Below are positions 20,217-28,557 of a stretch of DNA of 64,000 nucleotides, piece by piece. The stretch comes from Streptomyces sp. NBC_01317 (GTDB lineage: Bacteria; Actinomycetota; Actinomycetes; Streptomycetales; Streptomycetaceae): positions 3,889,501 to 3,953,500 of the forward strand of contig NZ_CP108393.1 in the NCBI RefSeq assembly GCF_035961655.1. The letters run 5' to 3'. Both the position numbers and the translations under genes were made by a program. Position 1 is the first letter of the stretch; the number at the start of each line of letters is the position of its first letter. Under the pieces are notes generated by a model. It was not told the DNA's origin. It saw only the letters and a program-made list of their open reading frames with translations, and searched no databases.

Positions 20217-20641
20217 CCGCGTACTGATCGCGCTTCCCTCCGACGCACCATTCGGACGCGCACCCGCACCCCGAACTGAGCCTTGCCGCAGGCGAACACC
20301 TCTCGATCGACCGTTGACGACGGCTCCTTGCGCCGTATGAAGTCAACGGCACGGGGATGACCGACTACGACCTCCCCAGCTCCGCAGACGTTTGTACAGA
20401 GATGTTGCTCAGAAGGTGTCCGGCTTACATGTCCGCTTGCCTCCGAGCGGCGCGCGAAGAGTTCCACGACAATGCGGCGAAGGCATCCGTGTCCCTGTCT
20501 TTCGGTGGCTCGGAGGGAGATCTCCTGACCCCGAACGTCACCTTCTGTACCCCTCTTCTGTGCCACCGGCGGCGTCGGCGTCGGGGTCGTCCATGGGATG
20601 CGGTGCGGGCCGGACCGTTGCCGCATCCCATGGACGCCTGG
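20217..20641. repeat. Noncoding stretch duplicated near 45.95-46.17 kb
   Basis: Parts of 20290-20640 recur at about 45945-46165: the segments TTGCCTCCGAGCGGCGCGCG and CTGTGCCACCGGCGGCGTCG are shared, with divergence between them. Neither copy holds a convincing gene. Both follow an FN3 protein gene, so the gene and its downstream flank were duplicated together. Confidence 0.6.
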
Positions 20642-20746
20642 TCAGTCGAAGAGTCCTTCGACGACCTCTTCGGCGACCTCGCCGCCGATCTCTTCGGCCG
20701 TCTCTTCCGCGATCTCCTCGATGAGTTCCCCGAAGATGTCGTCCAT
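20642..20746 (-). CDS. Small acidic helical protein (34 residues)
   Basis: An ATG at 20746 with GAAGGA eight bases upstream encodes a 34-residue peptide beginning MDDIFGELIEEIAEETAEE and ending VVEGLFD. Nearly half its residues are Glu or Asp with regular Ala/Ile/Val spacing, so it should form one amphipathic helix. The good ribosome site and clean stop favour a real gene. A DNA-mimic, anti-toxin or membrane-associated role can only be guessed. Confidence 0.45.
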   Translation of the reverse strand: MDDIFGELIEEIAEETAEEIGGEVAEEVVEGLFD

Positions 20747-21101
20747 GTGTTGAGTCCTTCTCGTCGGCGTGGCTGACCCGTGACACGCGTGAGGTGGCTG
20801 CGGGGTCCTGAGCATCCCTTCAACGTGCCGTTCGTGGAGGGGAGTTCCCAGAAAATCTTCCTTGTTCGGCGGCAACCAGGTCCGCCGGACCGCCACGCCG
20901 GCTGACCTCCGTGACCTGGCCGGGGTGGTGCGGCGTCCCGTTCGGGTTCGAGGGAACCTCACTGTGGGCCGGCCGTGCCACAGCGTGCCGGTCGGACCGG
21001 TGCACGACGGTCTCGAACGGCAAGGACAAGGCAACCCGCCAGCGTCCCTGAATCGCAATTTCCACAGGTCAGATAGGTCTCGGCAACCTAGTACCGGACG
21101 A
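20747..21101. other. Intergenic left flank of att copy 2
   Basis: No gene supported. Short open frames occur on both strands without ribosome sites. It includes the leader of the 34-residue gene and ends at the att repeat. Confidence 0.3.
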
Positions 21102-21142
21102 TTCCCAAGCTCAGAGCGCGCGTTCGATTCTCGTCACCCGCT
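21102..21142 (+). repeat. att copy 2 (tRNA-Gly 3' fragment)
   Basis: Matches tRNA-Gly positions 10721-10761 with one substitution (GCGCGCG for GCGCGAG), then diverges after CCCGCTC, so CCA is lost. The tRNA terminator hairpin follows. The base context before it is GATTCCCAAG, as in most other copies, and differs from the tRNA's own GAGCTTCCCAAG. Confidence 0.95.
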
Positions 21143-21150
21143 CTTGATCG

Positions 21151-21177
21151 AGGCCCCAGGTCATCGACCTGGGGCCT
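21151..21177 (+). terminator. Terminator copied with att 2
   Basis: AGGCCCCAGGTC and its complement GACCTGGGGCCT around a three-base loop. It is the equivalent of the tRNA terminator and is followed by the shared tail TGTCTAGACCTCT, also present after the tRNA (10803) and att 3. Confidence 0.8.
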
Positions 21178-21439
21178 CGTTGCTGTCTAGACCTCTCACG
21201 ACCTGCCGTGCCTTTCACGTGCCGTATCCCAGGAGAATGTCCAGCTCAGAGGACACGCGGCGCACCACCTTGCACCACCTCGGGCGGCACGCGGGTCCGA
21301 CGACAGGACACGGTCCGTGATCCGGGCTGGCGGCTGGGGCGAACGCAATCCCCTCCGCAGCAGCACCAGGAACCGCCGTATGTGGGATCCACGGCGCATA
21401 GCCGAGGAAGGCGGAGAGCGGAGTGGGCAACGGCGTGTA
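21178..21439. other. Right arm of att copy 2
   Basis: Shares TGTCTAGACCTC, a CGTGCC segment and GAGGACACGCGG with the sequence right of the tRNA (10803-10885), so the repeat unit includes about 100 bp of former attP arm. No gene is supported. Confidence 0.4.
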
Positions 21440-23170
21440 ACGGTGTCGCTGTGGCATACGAACCGCATCTCGAGCGCGGTGTCGGGCCAGGTGACAGCAA
21501 GGCCATACACGATCAGTTTCGCATAGAACCCGCGGTTCTCCTCGGCGAGGGCCGCGTAGTTGTCCTGGCCCAGCAACACGGCCATGGAGAAGTTGCGTGG
21601 GTGGTACCCGGCGCTCGAATAGTAGACCTGGTTACGGGTCGGCCAGCCCTCGGCGGTGGACCTCCAATGCGGCAACAGGCCGTGCCGGCCCGGGAACCAA
21701 AAGCGGGTCGGCCGGTCGATCGTCTCGCCCCTGACTTTGGTCTGGAGAACTCGTATCGGGGACGCAAACCATGCGCGACCTGGTGACTTTCGAGGAAGTG
21801 CGACATCGCGGTCACGGAGACCATACCTCCGCACAGTCCTCGGGGCTGGAGAGGAGCAGCCGATCTGTCTGCGTGAGCACCGTCGACAGGTCGCGTACGC
21901 CTTCCAGGAACCTGGTCAGTGTGTCGTCGACGGAGGAGTGCTCCCCGGGCCGGCCCGGCCCGAACATGGCGTGTCCCGCGTCGGTCCAGCCGGGGCGGGT
22001 CAGTACGCGCAGCCCCTTCAGGACAGGAACCGCCCCTCGTTCTTCAGTGCGTGAGAGACCGCGCAGGCGTAGCGCAGATATGCGAGGCGTGCAGCTCCGC
22101 CCACGTCGTCCGCGCGCAGGGCGGCAACGACCACGTCGAGCACCCGATCGGCACCGTAGTCGTGGACGAGGTTGGTGGTCCTGAGCCACTCGCGGCCGTG
22201 GGGTCTGCGTTTGCGGCCCTTGCCGGACCAGGCGATCCCCTCATGCACGAAGTGCAGGCGGTCGAGCGTACTCGTGAGGCATAGGCGGTAGGGAACCGTC
22301 TCGCAGCGTCTCACGGTCGAAGAAGACACTTTCCCCGCCAGCCGGTGTCGTGCTCGACCGGGAGTTGATGATGATCCGCTTGCCGGTCAGGGCCGTGCCG
22401 TCGGGGAATGTCTGGGAGAGATCGTAGTAAAAGTCCGCCCACCAGCCGGAATCGAAGGGACCGTGTGCGGCGGCCTTTGCGAGCCGTTCCACCCTGAACG
22501 TGAGCTTCTCAGTGGGCGGTTCCCATCGCGTGCCCACGGCCTTGGCCAAAGCCATCAGCCGATCCAGCCGAACAGGGTGGAGCTTCGCGTCGATGAGATC
22601 CGTGACTCCGTTCGCGGCGGATCTGTTCGCTCATCGGCAGAAAGGTGTGGAGCCGCCCGACGCTGAGGGGGTCTGCAACCGGGACGGCCACCCGAACCTC
22701 GGCCTTCTTCTCCCAGACCGTCCAGTCACGCCGCATCACTCCCTTCTCCACCAACGTGGCGATCGCCTCGCGGGCACGGCCAGCGTCAACCTTGCCGCTC
22801 ACGACGATCAGTCGCAACCGTCGACGGAGCGTGACCTGTTGCACTTTCAGACCCCTGGAGTTGTGCAACTCCTCCACTTGCTGGTCGTGTGTCCTGCGCT
22901 GGGTCTTTCCCGCGCTCCGCCATATCACGCCGACCCGTTCCGAACGGTCGAGGAACAGCTCGAACCGGGCCTTGTCGTCCATGAGTTCCCGCAGCTGGGC
23001 CTCGGGTACGTTCTCCACGAAACCGGGACCTTCAGCGTGAGCAGGTTCTCCCTCAAGTAGGCTGCGAACCCGGGCCGTTCGGGATCTTGGGCATGGACTT
23101 CGCCGATGGCTTCAAAGATGTAGTTGACAAGATTATGAGCGGTGAGACCGTCTACGTCGTGAATAGCCGC
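21440..23170 (-). pseudogene. Large gene broken by several frameshifts, unknown function
   Basis: Consecutive minus-strand pieces in changing frames read as one decayed protein of 550 or more codons. Segments, in order, include HDVDGLTAHNLVNYIFEAIG, RELMDDKARFELFLDRSERV, DPLSVGRLHTFLPMSEQ, LIDAKLHPVRLDRLMALAKA, FDSGWWADFYYDLSQTFPDG, VLDVVVAALRADDVGGAARL, VRDLSTVLTQTDRLLL and FYAKLIVYGLAVTW. Frame changes are needed near 23030, 22620, 22300, 22020 and 21790. The 5' end lacks a start codon. RLHTFLPM recalls the sacsin-like HSP90-type ATPases of bacterial conflict systems, but that is a weak resemblance. Confidence 0.55.
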
Positions 23171-23524
23171 TCGTGACTTACTCCTTAAACGGCTCGCTTG
23201 TCAGCGGAGCTCATAGTTCGGAAGAGGCTGACGTACCAGACGCACACCAGCAGGGCCGGTCAATGGCACATCGGTGGAGCTTCGCGAGCACACCGCTTCA
23301 TGGCCCTGAACGCGATGCCCCTCGTCGTGCTGGCCGAGGCCTGAATTGCCGAGCACGGAGGTCAGGTCCTGGAGTGGTGCTGTCGACGTTGTCACACCGC
23401 CCACCACCCCATCGACACTCCCGCGCTGCGCTGGGGGCTCCTGCATGGGGTTGTCACACGTGACTGCGATCATCGCGCTAGTCGGCGTGAGTACGTCAGT
23501 AGGGCGAAGCAGGGGTGGGTTCAC
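23171..23524. other. Intergenic between the broken gene and 23525
   Basis: No coding region supported. It must hold the promoter of the gene at 23525 and the truncated 5' end of the broken gene. Confidence 0.3.
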
Positions 23525-24136
23525 ATGGATACATGGCGAAGGCTTTCCGCACTGGTCGAGGAGCGGCTGACAGCAGCGTCGTCCGGTGAGCGGGGCGTTT
23601 TCGCAGCTGGAGTCGCGGAGCGCCTGATGGGTTGGCACGAAGCCCTGCCGGCGGACGAGCAGGCGCCGTTCACCGTGAGCCTGCGGCCGCTGCTCGATTC
23701 GGTTTGGCAGGGTGTGCTCGGCGACTCGACGGCCTTCTCCGCCGTGAAGCGTGGCGTCGCCGAATACATGCTCAGCGAGTACTGCCACAACGACGGCCAG
23801 GACGGCCCTGACGACGCCGACGAGTCGGCCGCTGCGGCGGCGTTGCACGCCGCGCATGCCTACCTGTTCGCCTGTCGGGAGTTCGCCATCTGGACCAGCG
23901 GCCGGGCAGTGGAGGCCGTCGACCAGCGTCTTCAGTATCTGGCTGAGCAGGAGACCGACGAACTTCCCGTTGACCCGGACGAGGCGCTGGTCTCCGAGTT
24001 GCAACGGCAGCTACGGGATCTCGACCTCATCGCATGTTTCTCGAACGATCTTCGATACGTCCGAACAGGACTGCCCATCGACACGTCCATCCGGCTCCGC
24101 GTCGAACTGCGCACCCCTCTCTCAAGGCGGGATTGA
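23525..24136 (+). CDS. Hypothetical protein, possibly DUF416-like
   Basis: 203 residues, acidic and almost wholly helical, starting MDTWRRLSALVEERL. Segments such as FAAGVAERLMGWHEALPADE and LRPLLDSVWQGVLGD have the spacing of DUF416 (YjaG-like) proteins, whose function is unknown. No catalytic motif is visible. The ATG has a GGGGTGGG sequence upstream. It stands alone and is followed by a bidirectional hairpin. Confidence 0.5.
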   Translation: MDTWRRLSALVEERLTAASSGERGVFAAGVAERLMGWHEALPADEQAPFTVSLRPLLDSVWQGVLGDSTAFSAVKRGVAEYMLSEYCHNDGQDGPDDADESAAAAALHAAHAYLFACREFAIWTSGRAVEAVDQRLQYLAEQETDELPVDPDEALVSELQRQLRDLDLIACFSNDLRYVRTGLPIDTSIRLRVELRTPLSRRD

Positions 24137-24303
24137 GCTCACTGGAGGGGGTGGGTGGGTGGGCCACGAGGATCCGACAGCATTTCAGTCGGGACAAGCG
24201 CCCTCGGCAGAGGCTCGCGCCCGCCAACTGCGGGCTCGCGCCAAGGCTTGCCTGATTGGAGGGCGGAGTCCGACCGGTCGTCGAGGCGGTGTGGCGCATG
24301 GAA

Positions 24304-24334
24304 GCGCCGGACCAGCGGGTTCCCGGTCCGGCGC
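24304..24334. terminator. Bidirectional hairpin between convergent genes
   Basis: GCGCCGGACC and GGTCCGGCGC around an 11-base loop, between the ends of the convergent genes at 23525 (plus) and 24463 (minus). Confidence 0.75.
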
Positions 24335-24462
24335 TCCGCGCGGGGCCAGATCCGTACTCTGTCTGCCCTTCGCGGAGTGTCGTACCCAAGCACGTGCCTT
24401 TTCGTCATAGCGCCGAACCGTCTGGCCGGTGAGGCCTGTCGGGCCAGGCCCCACGGCAACCG

Positions 24463-24975
24463 TCACGAGTGATAGAGCACTCGCACGACCATCGTGTCGC
24501 CGGGTAGGCCGTCCAGGTAGGCGCTGAACATTCGCTCGTAGTCGGGGCCGCTGCCCTCGACCCACCGCCCGTCGAGAGTGAGCAAGGCGGGGGTGGTCAG
24601 TACGGCCGCCACGGCCGCCTCCCTGGCGTGGTACGCCGTCCAGGTGCCGGCCGCCCGGCGGGCCTCTACGGTACGAGGCGTGCCCAGGTCGAGGACTCCG
24701 CGCGGGCCGCCGTGGCAGCGGGAAGGTGGCAGGTCGTCGGGGGAATCGGTCCAGTCGTCGTACCGCACAAGCCGGGGGTCGTCCTCGTGGCCCGACAGTA
24801 CGTCGAAGAGACAGCCGGCCCCGGAGACGAACCAGTGGCTCCACTCCCCCACCCAGTCCGGGTGGGGGCGGTCCTCACGGTCGTACCAGAAGGGGGCCAT
24901 CACCTGCCCGATCGCCTGCCTCAGCCCATCGGGGTCGACGGGCGGCAGACAAACCGTGATGCGCTGCTTGCCCAT
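24463..24975 (-). CDS. Streptomyces hypothetical protein
   Basis: 170 residues starting MGKQRITVCLPPVDPDGLRQ, with GAAGGGAA before the ATG. Tryptophan-rich segments (PFWYDREDRPHPDWVGEWSH) and the end MVVRVLYHS suggest a compact alpha/beta protein. Comparable proteins occur across Streptomyces without known function. Codon use looks typical, so it is probably intact. Confidence 0.6.
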   Translation of the reverse strand: MGKQRITVCLPPVDPDGLRQAIGQVMAPFWYDREDRPHPDWVGEWSHWFVSGAGCLFDVLSGHEDDPRLVRYDDWTDSPDDLPPSRCHGGPRGVLDLGTPRTVEARRAAGTWTAYHAREAAVAAVLTTPALLTLDGRWVEGSGPDYERMFSAYLDGLPGDTMVVRVLYHS

Positions 24976-25412
24976 GGGGTTCCCTTCTGTGGTGCGGTCC
25001 GCGCACGGTCATACGGTGTGGTGTGGCGCGCGACCCACCCTGGCAGCCCGCGCCGGTCAGACGATCGGCGGAGGGCCGCAGGAGACAAGGATGTCGTGGC
25101 AGCCGCGTTCCGGGGTCTTCCAGCCCTCCCGGATGAGCGCCAAGTCTCCGAGAATGCCAGCGCCGTTACCTAACGTTGGCCGCCCGGCACGGCCACAGCC
25201 TGTCGGACGTCGGCGTGCCGCGAGCCGAACCTGGGAGGCTCGGGCCGGTGGCTGTCCTGCTCGGTCGGAATGACCACACTCATGTCGTCCACCACGCCAC
25301 GCCGCAGGTCCCCTGCCGCCCGGCAAAGCTCCAGCGCCGGCCCGGGCCTGGCTCTCGAAGCGCTTTGGCTTCTCGGCGCAACTGTCGGCGCGGTCGGGGA
25401 GTCGTACCCGCA
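24976..25412. other. Intergenic, possible gene debris
   Basis: The minus strand reads MSVVIPTEQDSHRPEPPRFG to a stop at 25170, which looks like the end of a protein but has no recognisable start or family. Otherwise nothing is supported. Confidence 0.25.
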
Positions 25413-26030
25413 GTGATCGAAGAACGTGGACAGCGCGGCGGGGGGTTGTCGGCGGCCGTCTCCAGGGCCGTGCGCAGCGGGAGTCTGGTTCTCGCTGCCG
25501 TGGCGAGTTCGAGCGGCCTCCTGCTGGTCGTGCGGGGGCGGGTGCTCCCCGGGTGGGGGGTGAGTGCGGTTCTCCTGGTCTTGGCGCTCGTTCTCCGAAG
25601 GGTCGTCAGCCGGGTGGGCCGGCCGGCGGGGGCTTCCAGGCTCCTGCGGAAGCGAGCCGTGTGGGCACGGCTGGGCAACGGTCTGCTGATCGCCATGGCG
25701 GTGCTTGGCACTGTATGGGGAGCGGCGAACGATCTGATATCGAACGCGGAGTACCACGTGCTGCGCCCCGCGGGCCCCGGAGGCTGCACGGCCGTGGTGC
25801 GGGAGACATCCTTTCTCTCGATTGGCAAGGGCAAGGCATACGCGGTGGGGCGCACCGGCCTGGCCCTGGGCGAGTCCGGATCGTGGACGGTCGATGATGG
25901 ATACCGGCCTGTCGACGCAGGCACGTACGACTTGAACTGGGGTCGGGACGGCGGCCTTCTACTAGTCAGCGGCACGAGCACCGATCCTGTTGTCCGTGGC
26001 GGATCCGCCGACATCTACTGCGGGTGGTGA
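25413..26030 (+). CDS. Hypothetical membrane protein
   Basis: 205 residues from the GTG at 25413. Two or three hydrophobic helices in the first half (SLVLAAVASSSGLLLVV, VSAVLLVLALVLRRVV, LLIAMAVLGTVWGAA) are followed by an outside domain with EYHVLRPAGPGGCTAVVRE and the end GGSADIYCGW. The 3' end of this gene recurs as a 34-bp match at 46165-46198, so a second copy once existed. An upstream extension of the frame to 25176 is not supported. Function unknown. Confidence 0.6.
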   Translation: MIEERGQRGGGLSAAVSRAVRSGSLVLAAVASSSGLLLVVRGRVLPGWGVSAVLLVLALVLRRVVSRVGRPAGASRLLRKRAVWARLGNGLLIAMAVLGTVWGAANDLISNAEYHVLRPAGPGGCTAVVRETSFLSIGKGKAYAVGRTGLALGESGSWTVDDGYRPVDAGTYDLNWGRDGGLLLVSGTSTDPVVRGGSADIYCGW

Positions 26031-26203
26031 GGCAGGCAGGAGAGCGCCCCACCTGGCACCGCCACGGGGGCTGCGTGCCACTACGTGCCATTAGTGGGGG
26101 TGAACTGCGGTCACCAAGTGCACCATCCGGCAGCCGAGCAAAAGTGCATCTGCACTGGGTTTTCGCTGTTCGGACCTGTTTCTGGCGACCGAGCGATGGG
26201 GGA

Positions 26204-26247
26204 TTCCCAAGCTCAGAGCGCGAGTTCGATTCTCGTCACCCGCTCCA
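26204..26247 (+). repeat. att copy 3 (perfect tRNA-Gly 3' fragment)
   Basis: Identical to tRNA positions 10721-10764, CCA included. The terminator-like hairpin (AGCCCCAGGTC...) and the TGTCTAGACCTCT tail follow. It bounds segments 2 and 3. Confidence 0.97.
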
Positions 26248-26414
26248 CACAAAAGCCCCAGGTCATCGGCCGGGGGCTTCTTTTTTGTCTAGACCTCTTA
26301 GAGCAGTTCGTGCCCTCCACATGCCCTAACTACAGGGAATTCTCAGGCCGAAGGGCCGCCACCGCGCAGTCAAAGTCAGTGAATCCGCAACAACGGTGAC
26401 GCTCCTCAATACGA

Positions 26415-27200
26415 TCAGCGGTTGGCTTGCACCGCGTAGAGAATGCCCAGTGCTGCGGCGAGGGTGCCGAGGAGGAGTCGCAGGGCGGTCTCGGGAAGGT
26501 GGGGTTGCAGGCGGGCGCCGAGGTAACCACCGATCAGGCCACCGGCTCCGCAGGCGAGCCCTAGTGACCAGTCGGGTGCCACATCTCCATGGCTGATCAG
26601 GGACAGCAGCGCGAAGGTGGCCGCGCCGACGAGTGAGGTCGCGAAGGTGGAGGCGAGGGCGGCCGGGGCGACGCGGGCCACCGGCATGCCCCGGCCGACG
26701 AGGATCGGTCCGAGGAGCGAGCCGCCTCCGATTCCGTAGATCCCGCCCACGATGCCCACGGCCAGCGCGAGGCCGGTGACGGTGCGGGCGGAGGGTTCAC
26801 CGGCGGTGGCACGCGCCCGTGTTGGGCGGAGGGTTCGTACGCACAGCCACAGGCCGAGCGGGAGGAGGAAGGCGGCGATGAGGAGACGGAAGACGGTGGG
26901 GCCGGGAAGGGCGAAGACCCGGATGACCGCGCCGAATACCACTCCGGGGAGGGTCCCGGCCACCAGGCGCCGGGTGAGTGGTCCGCGCAGGGCACCGGTC
27001 CGGCCATAGCGCAGCAAGGCCCCGGGTCCGGCGATGACGTTGAAGAGGAGGTTGGTCGGCGTGACCGCGGGGTTGGGCACGCCGAAGACGCTCAGCTGAA
27101 CCGGGAGAAGGAACACCGCCCCGGACACCCCGACCGGCGCGGTCATCGTCGCGATCAGCAGCCCGGCGGCCAGCCCTCCCAGCGCCGTCCACCAGTCCAC
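26415..27200 (-). CDS. TauE/SafE-family membrane transporter
   Basis: 261 residues with about eight hydrophobic helices. The two halves carry the family repeats: GLLIATMTAPVGVSGAVFLL with NPAVTPTNLLFNVIAG in the first, and GIVGGIYGIGGGSLLGPILV with STFATSLVGAATF in the second. Members export sulfite, sulfoacetate or related organic sulfur anions. The GTG start at 27200 begins MDWWTALGGLAAG. The neighbours give no clue to the substrate. Confidence 0.85.
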   Translation of the reverse strand: MDWWTALGGLAAGLLIATMTAPVGVSGAVFLLPVQLSVFGVPNPAVTPTNLLFNVIAGPGALLRYGRTGALRGPLTRRLVAGTLPGVVFGAVIRVFALPGPTVFRLLIAAFLLPLGLWLCVRTLRPTRARATAGEPSARTVTGLALAVGIVGGIYGIGGGSLLGPILVGRGMPVARVAPAALASTFATSLVGAATFALLSLISHGDVAPDWSLGLACGAGGLIGGYLGARLQPHLPETALRLLLGTLAAALGILYAVQANR

Positions 27201-27321
27201 CGTTGCTCCCGCCCGTCCGTTGCCGGACCAGTATCAGCGCACCCGGCGACGGCGTGGTCGGTGGGCAACGTGATGCTCCTGAGCAGCAGGTGCAGCCGGG
27301 GCGGCAGCCGCACGTGTCCTC

Positions 27322-27460
27322 CTAGCCGTCCGGGGACGGGACGGCTGAGAGGGAGTGGGCGGTGGGTGCGCAGCAGCCCTTGCCCTGCCAGGCGTCGCGT
27401 CCCTCCTTCACCGCGACAACGGCGATGACGACGACGCCTCCGTCAGCGTGACCAAAGGCC
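27322..27460 (-). pseudogene. C-terminal remnant of a cation transporter
   Basis: The minus strand reads GVVVIAVVAVKEGRDAWQGKGCCAP and continues to a stop at 27322. The helix followed by V+EGRDAW+G-GCC is the usual end of actinobacterial cation-diffusion-facilitator-like proteins. Only about 40 codons remain, without a start. Confidence 0.5.
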
Positions 27461-27878
27461 TGTGGTGAGCACACGAAGCCGGCCGGCCGACCGGCCAGGC
27501 CGCCTCGCCGGCGGCGGCAAAGCCGTTGTCGCAGAAGGGATCGCCAAAATGATGGCGTGATCGATCCTCAACCTGTCCACCACGCGTTCACCGACGCCGA
27601 TCGCCACTGAACCCTGATGCTCCTGCGCGTACTGCCCAACGAGGCCCATCAGCCGCATGAAGCGGATCGTCGAGGCTGAGCGTACGTACGAACCAGCCGT
27701 GTCAGCTGTACAGGCTTGACGCTGCGCCCGCTTGCCGCCGAAGCGACGTACCCGCACTACGCATCGGAGTCGGGATCACCACTGGTCTGTACGTGACGCG
27801 GCTCTCGGGGCGACCGGGTGAAGCCTTGTCCGGGAACCCTCCAGCAGCTCAGCAGGTATTCCGGCACCGCCGGTGGCG
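27461..27878. other. Intergenic, nothing supported
   Basis: A 104-codon minus-strand frame (27443-27757) is open but has no ribosome site and no recognisable content. It is treated as spurious. Confidence 0.3.
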
Positions 27879-28082
27879 TTATTCAGGAATGATGTTCTCC
27901 GCATGCGGTGCCTTCCTCCCCTGTTTGAGGTCGAAGCTCACCCTTTGGCCATGCTGTAGTTCCAGCACATCCTGCGCGGCGATGTAGGCGTAGTGGGCGA
28001 ACACGTCCGCGCCACCACCTGACGGCTCGATGAAGCCGAAGCCCTTCGCCGCATCGAACCACCTGACGGTTCCGGTAGCCAT
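27879..28082 (-). CDS. Cold-shock protein (CspA family)
   Basis: 67 residues: MATGTVRWFDAAKGFGFIEP carries RNP1 (KGFGFIE) and DVFAHYAYI corresponds to RNP2. It is a single-stranded RNA/DNA-binding OB-fold protein that keeps mRNA unstructured. GGAG precedes the ATG at 28082. It is the last gene of the minus-strand helicase cluster. It is more diverged (YAYIAAQDVLELQHG) than the copy at 30369. Confidence 0.95.
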   Translation of the reverse strand: MATGTVRWFDAAKGFGFIEPSGGGADVFAHYAYIAAQDVLELQHGQRVSFDLKQGRKAPHAENIIPE

Positions 28083-28183
28083 GCCCAACTCCTTCGAAGC
28101 AGTTCACCAGCGCTCCGTCCAGTTCCAGGCGCCTTCGGACCCTCGTCACGATGCCGAAGCACCCATGTGGCGCCTGGCCGAAG

Positions 28184-28486
28184 TCACTGTCGCGCGTACG
28201 GGTCGATCGCTGTCGGCGCGACCCCGCCGAGGACGGAAGCCAGGGCGGTCGGGGGGATGATGCGACAGGTGAAGCCGAGACGAGCCATCGCTCTGGTCAC
28301 TTCGCCGGCTGAGAAGTCACGCCTGTCCTGTTTGGTGATCACTTCCCCCACCTGTTTGACGGGGTAGGTGCGGCGGCCGATGATCACGGATTCTCCCGTG
28401 CCGGGTTCGGGTTTGATGCCCTTCATCGACTGCAGCACTTCGCTCTTGAGGAAATTGAAGGGGAAGCGGGCGATTACGCAATGCAC
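28184..28486 (-). CDS. Conserved hypothetical protein of the helicase/cold-shock cluster
   Basis: 100 residues, GTG start with GAGG upstream. The product begins MHCVIARFPFNFLKSEVLQS and contains GESVIIGRRTYPVKQVGEVI and RRDFSAGEVTRAMARLGFTC. Such proteins are commonly encoded with DEAD-box helicase and cold-shock genes in Streptomyces, so a shared RNA-related or low-temperature role is likely. The biochemical function is unknown. It lies 72 bp behind the helicase. Confidence 0.7.
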   Translation of the reverse strand: MHCVIARFPFNFLKSEVLQSMKGIKPEPGTGESVIIGRRTYPVKQVGEVITKQDRRDFSAGEVTRAMARLGFTCRIIPPTALASVLGGVAPTAIDPYARQ

Positions 28487-28557
28487 AGTGCCTCGGCAGG
28501 TTCGAAGGAAGACGCGAGAGCCCTCAGCCCGGAGTGCGGCCTTACGTGTGCCGGTGT

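Noticed and set aside
20581..20640. Possible 18-residue peptide beginning MDDPDADAAGG on the minus strand, with a relative near 46.15 kb
   Set aside because: No Shine-Dalgarno, and the second copy does not keep the stop; the similarity is explained by the duplicated noncoding flank.
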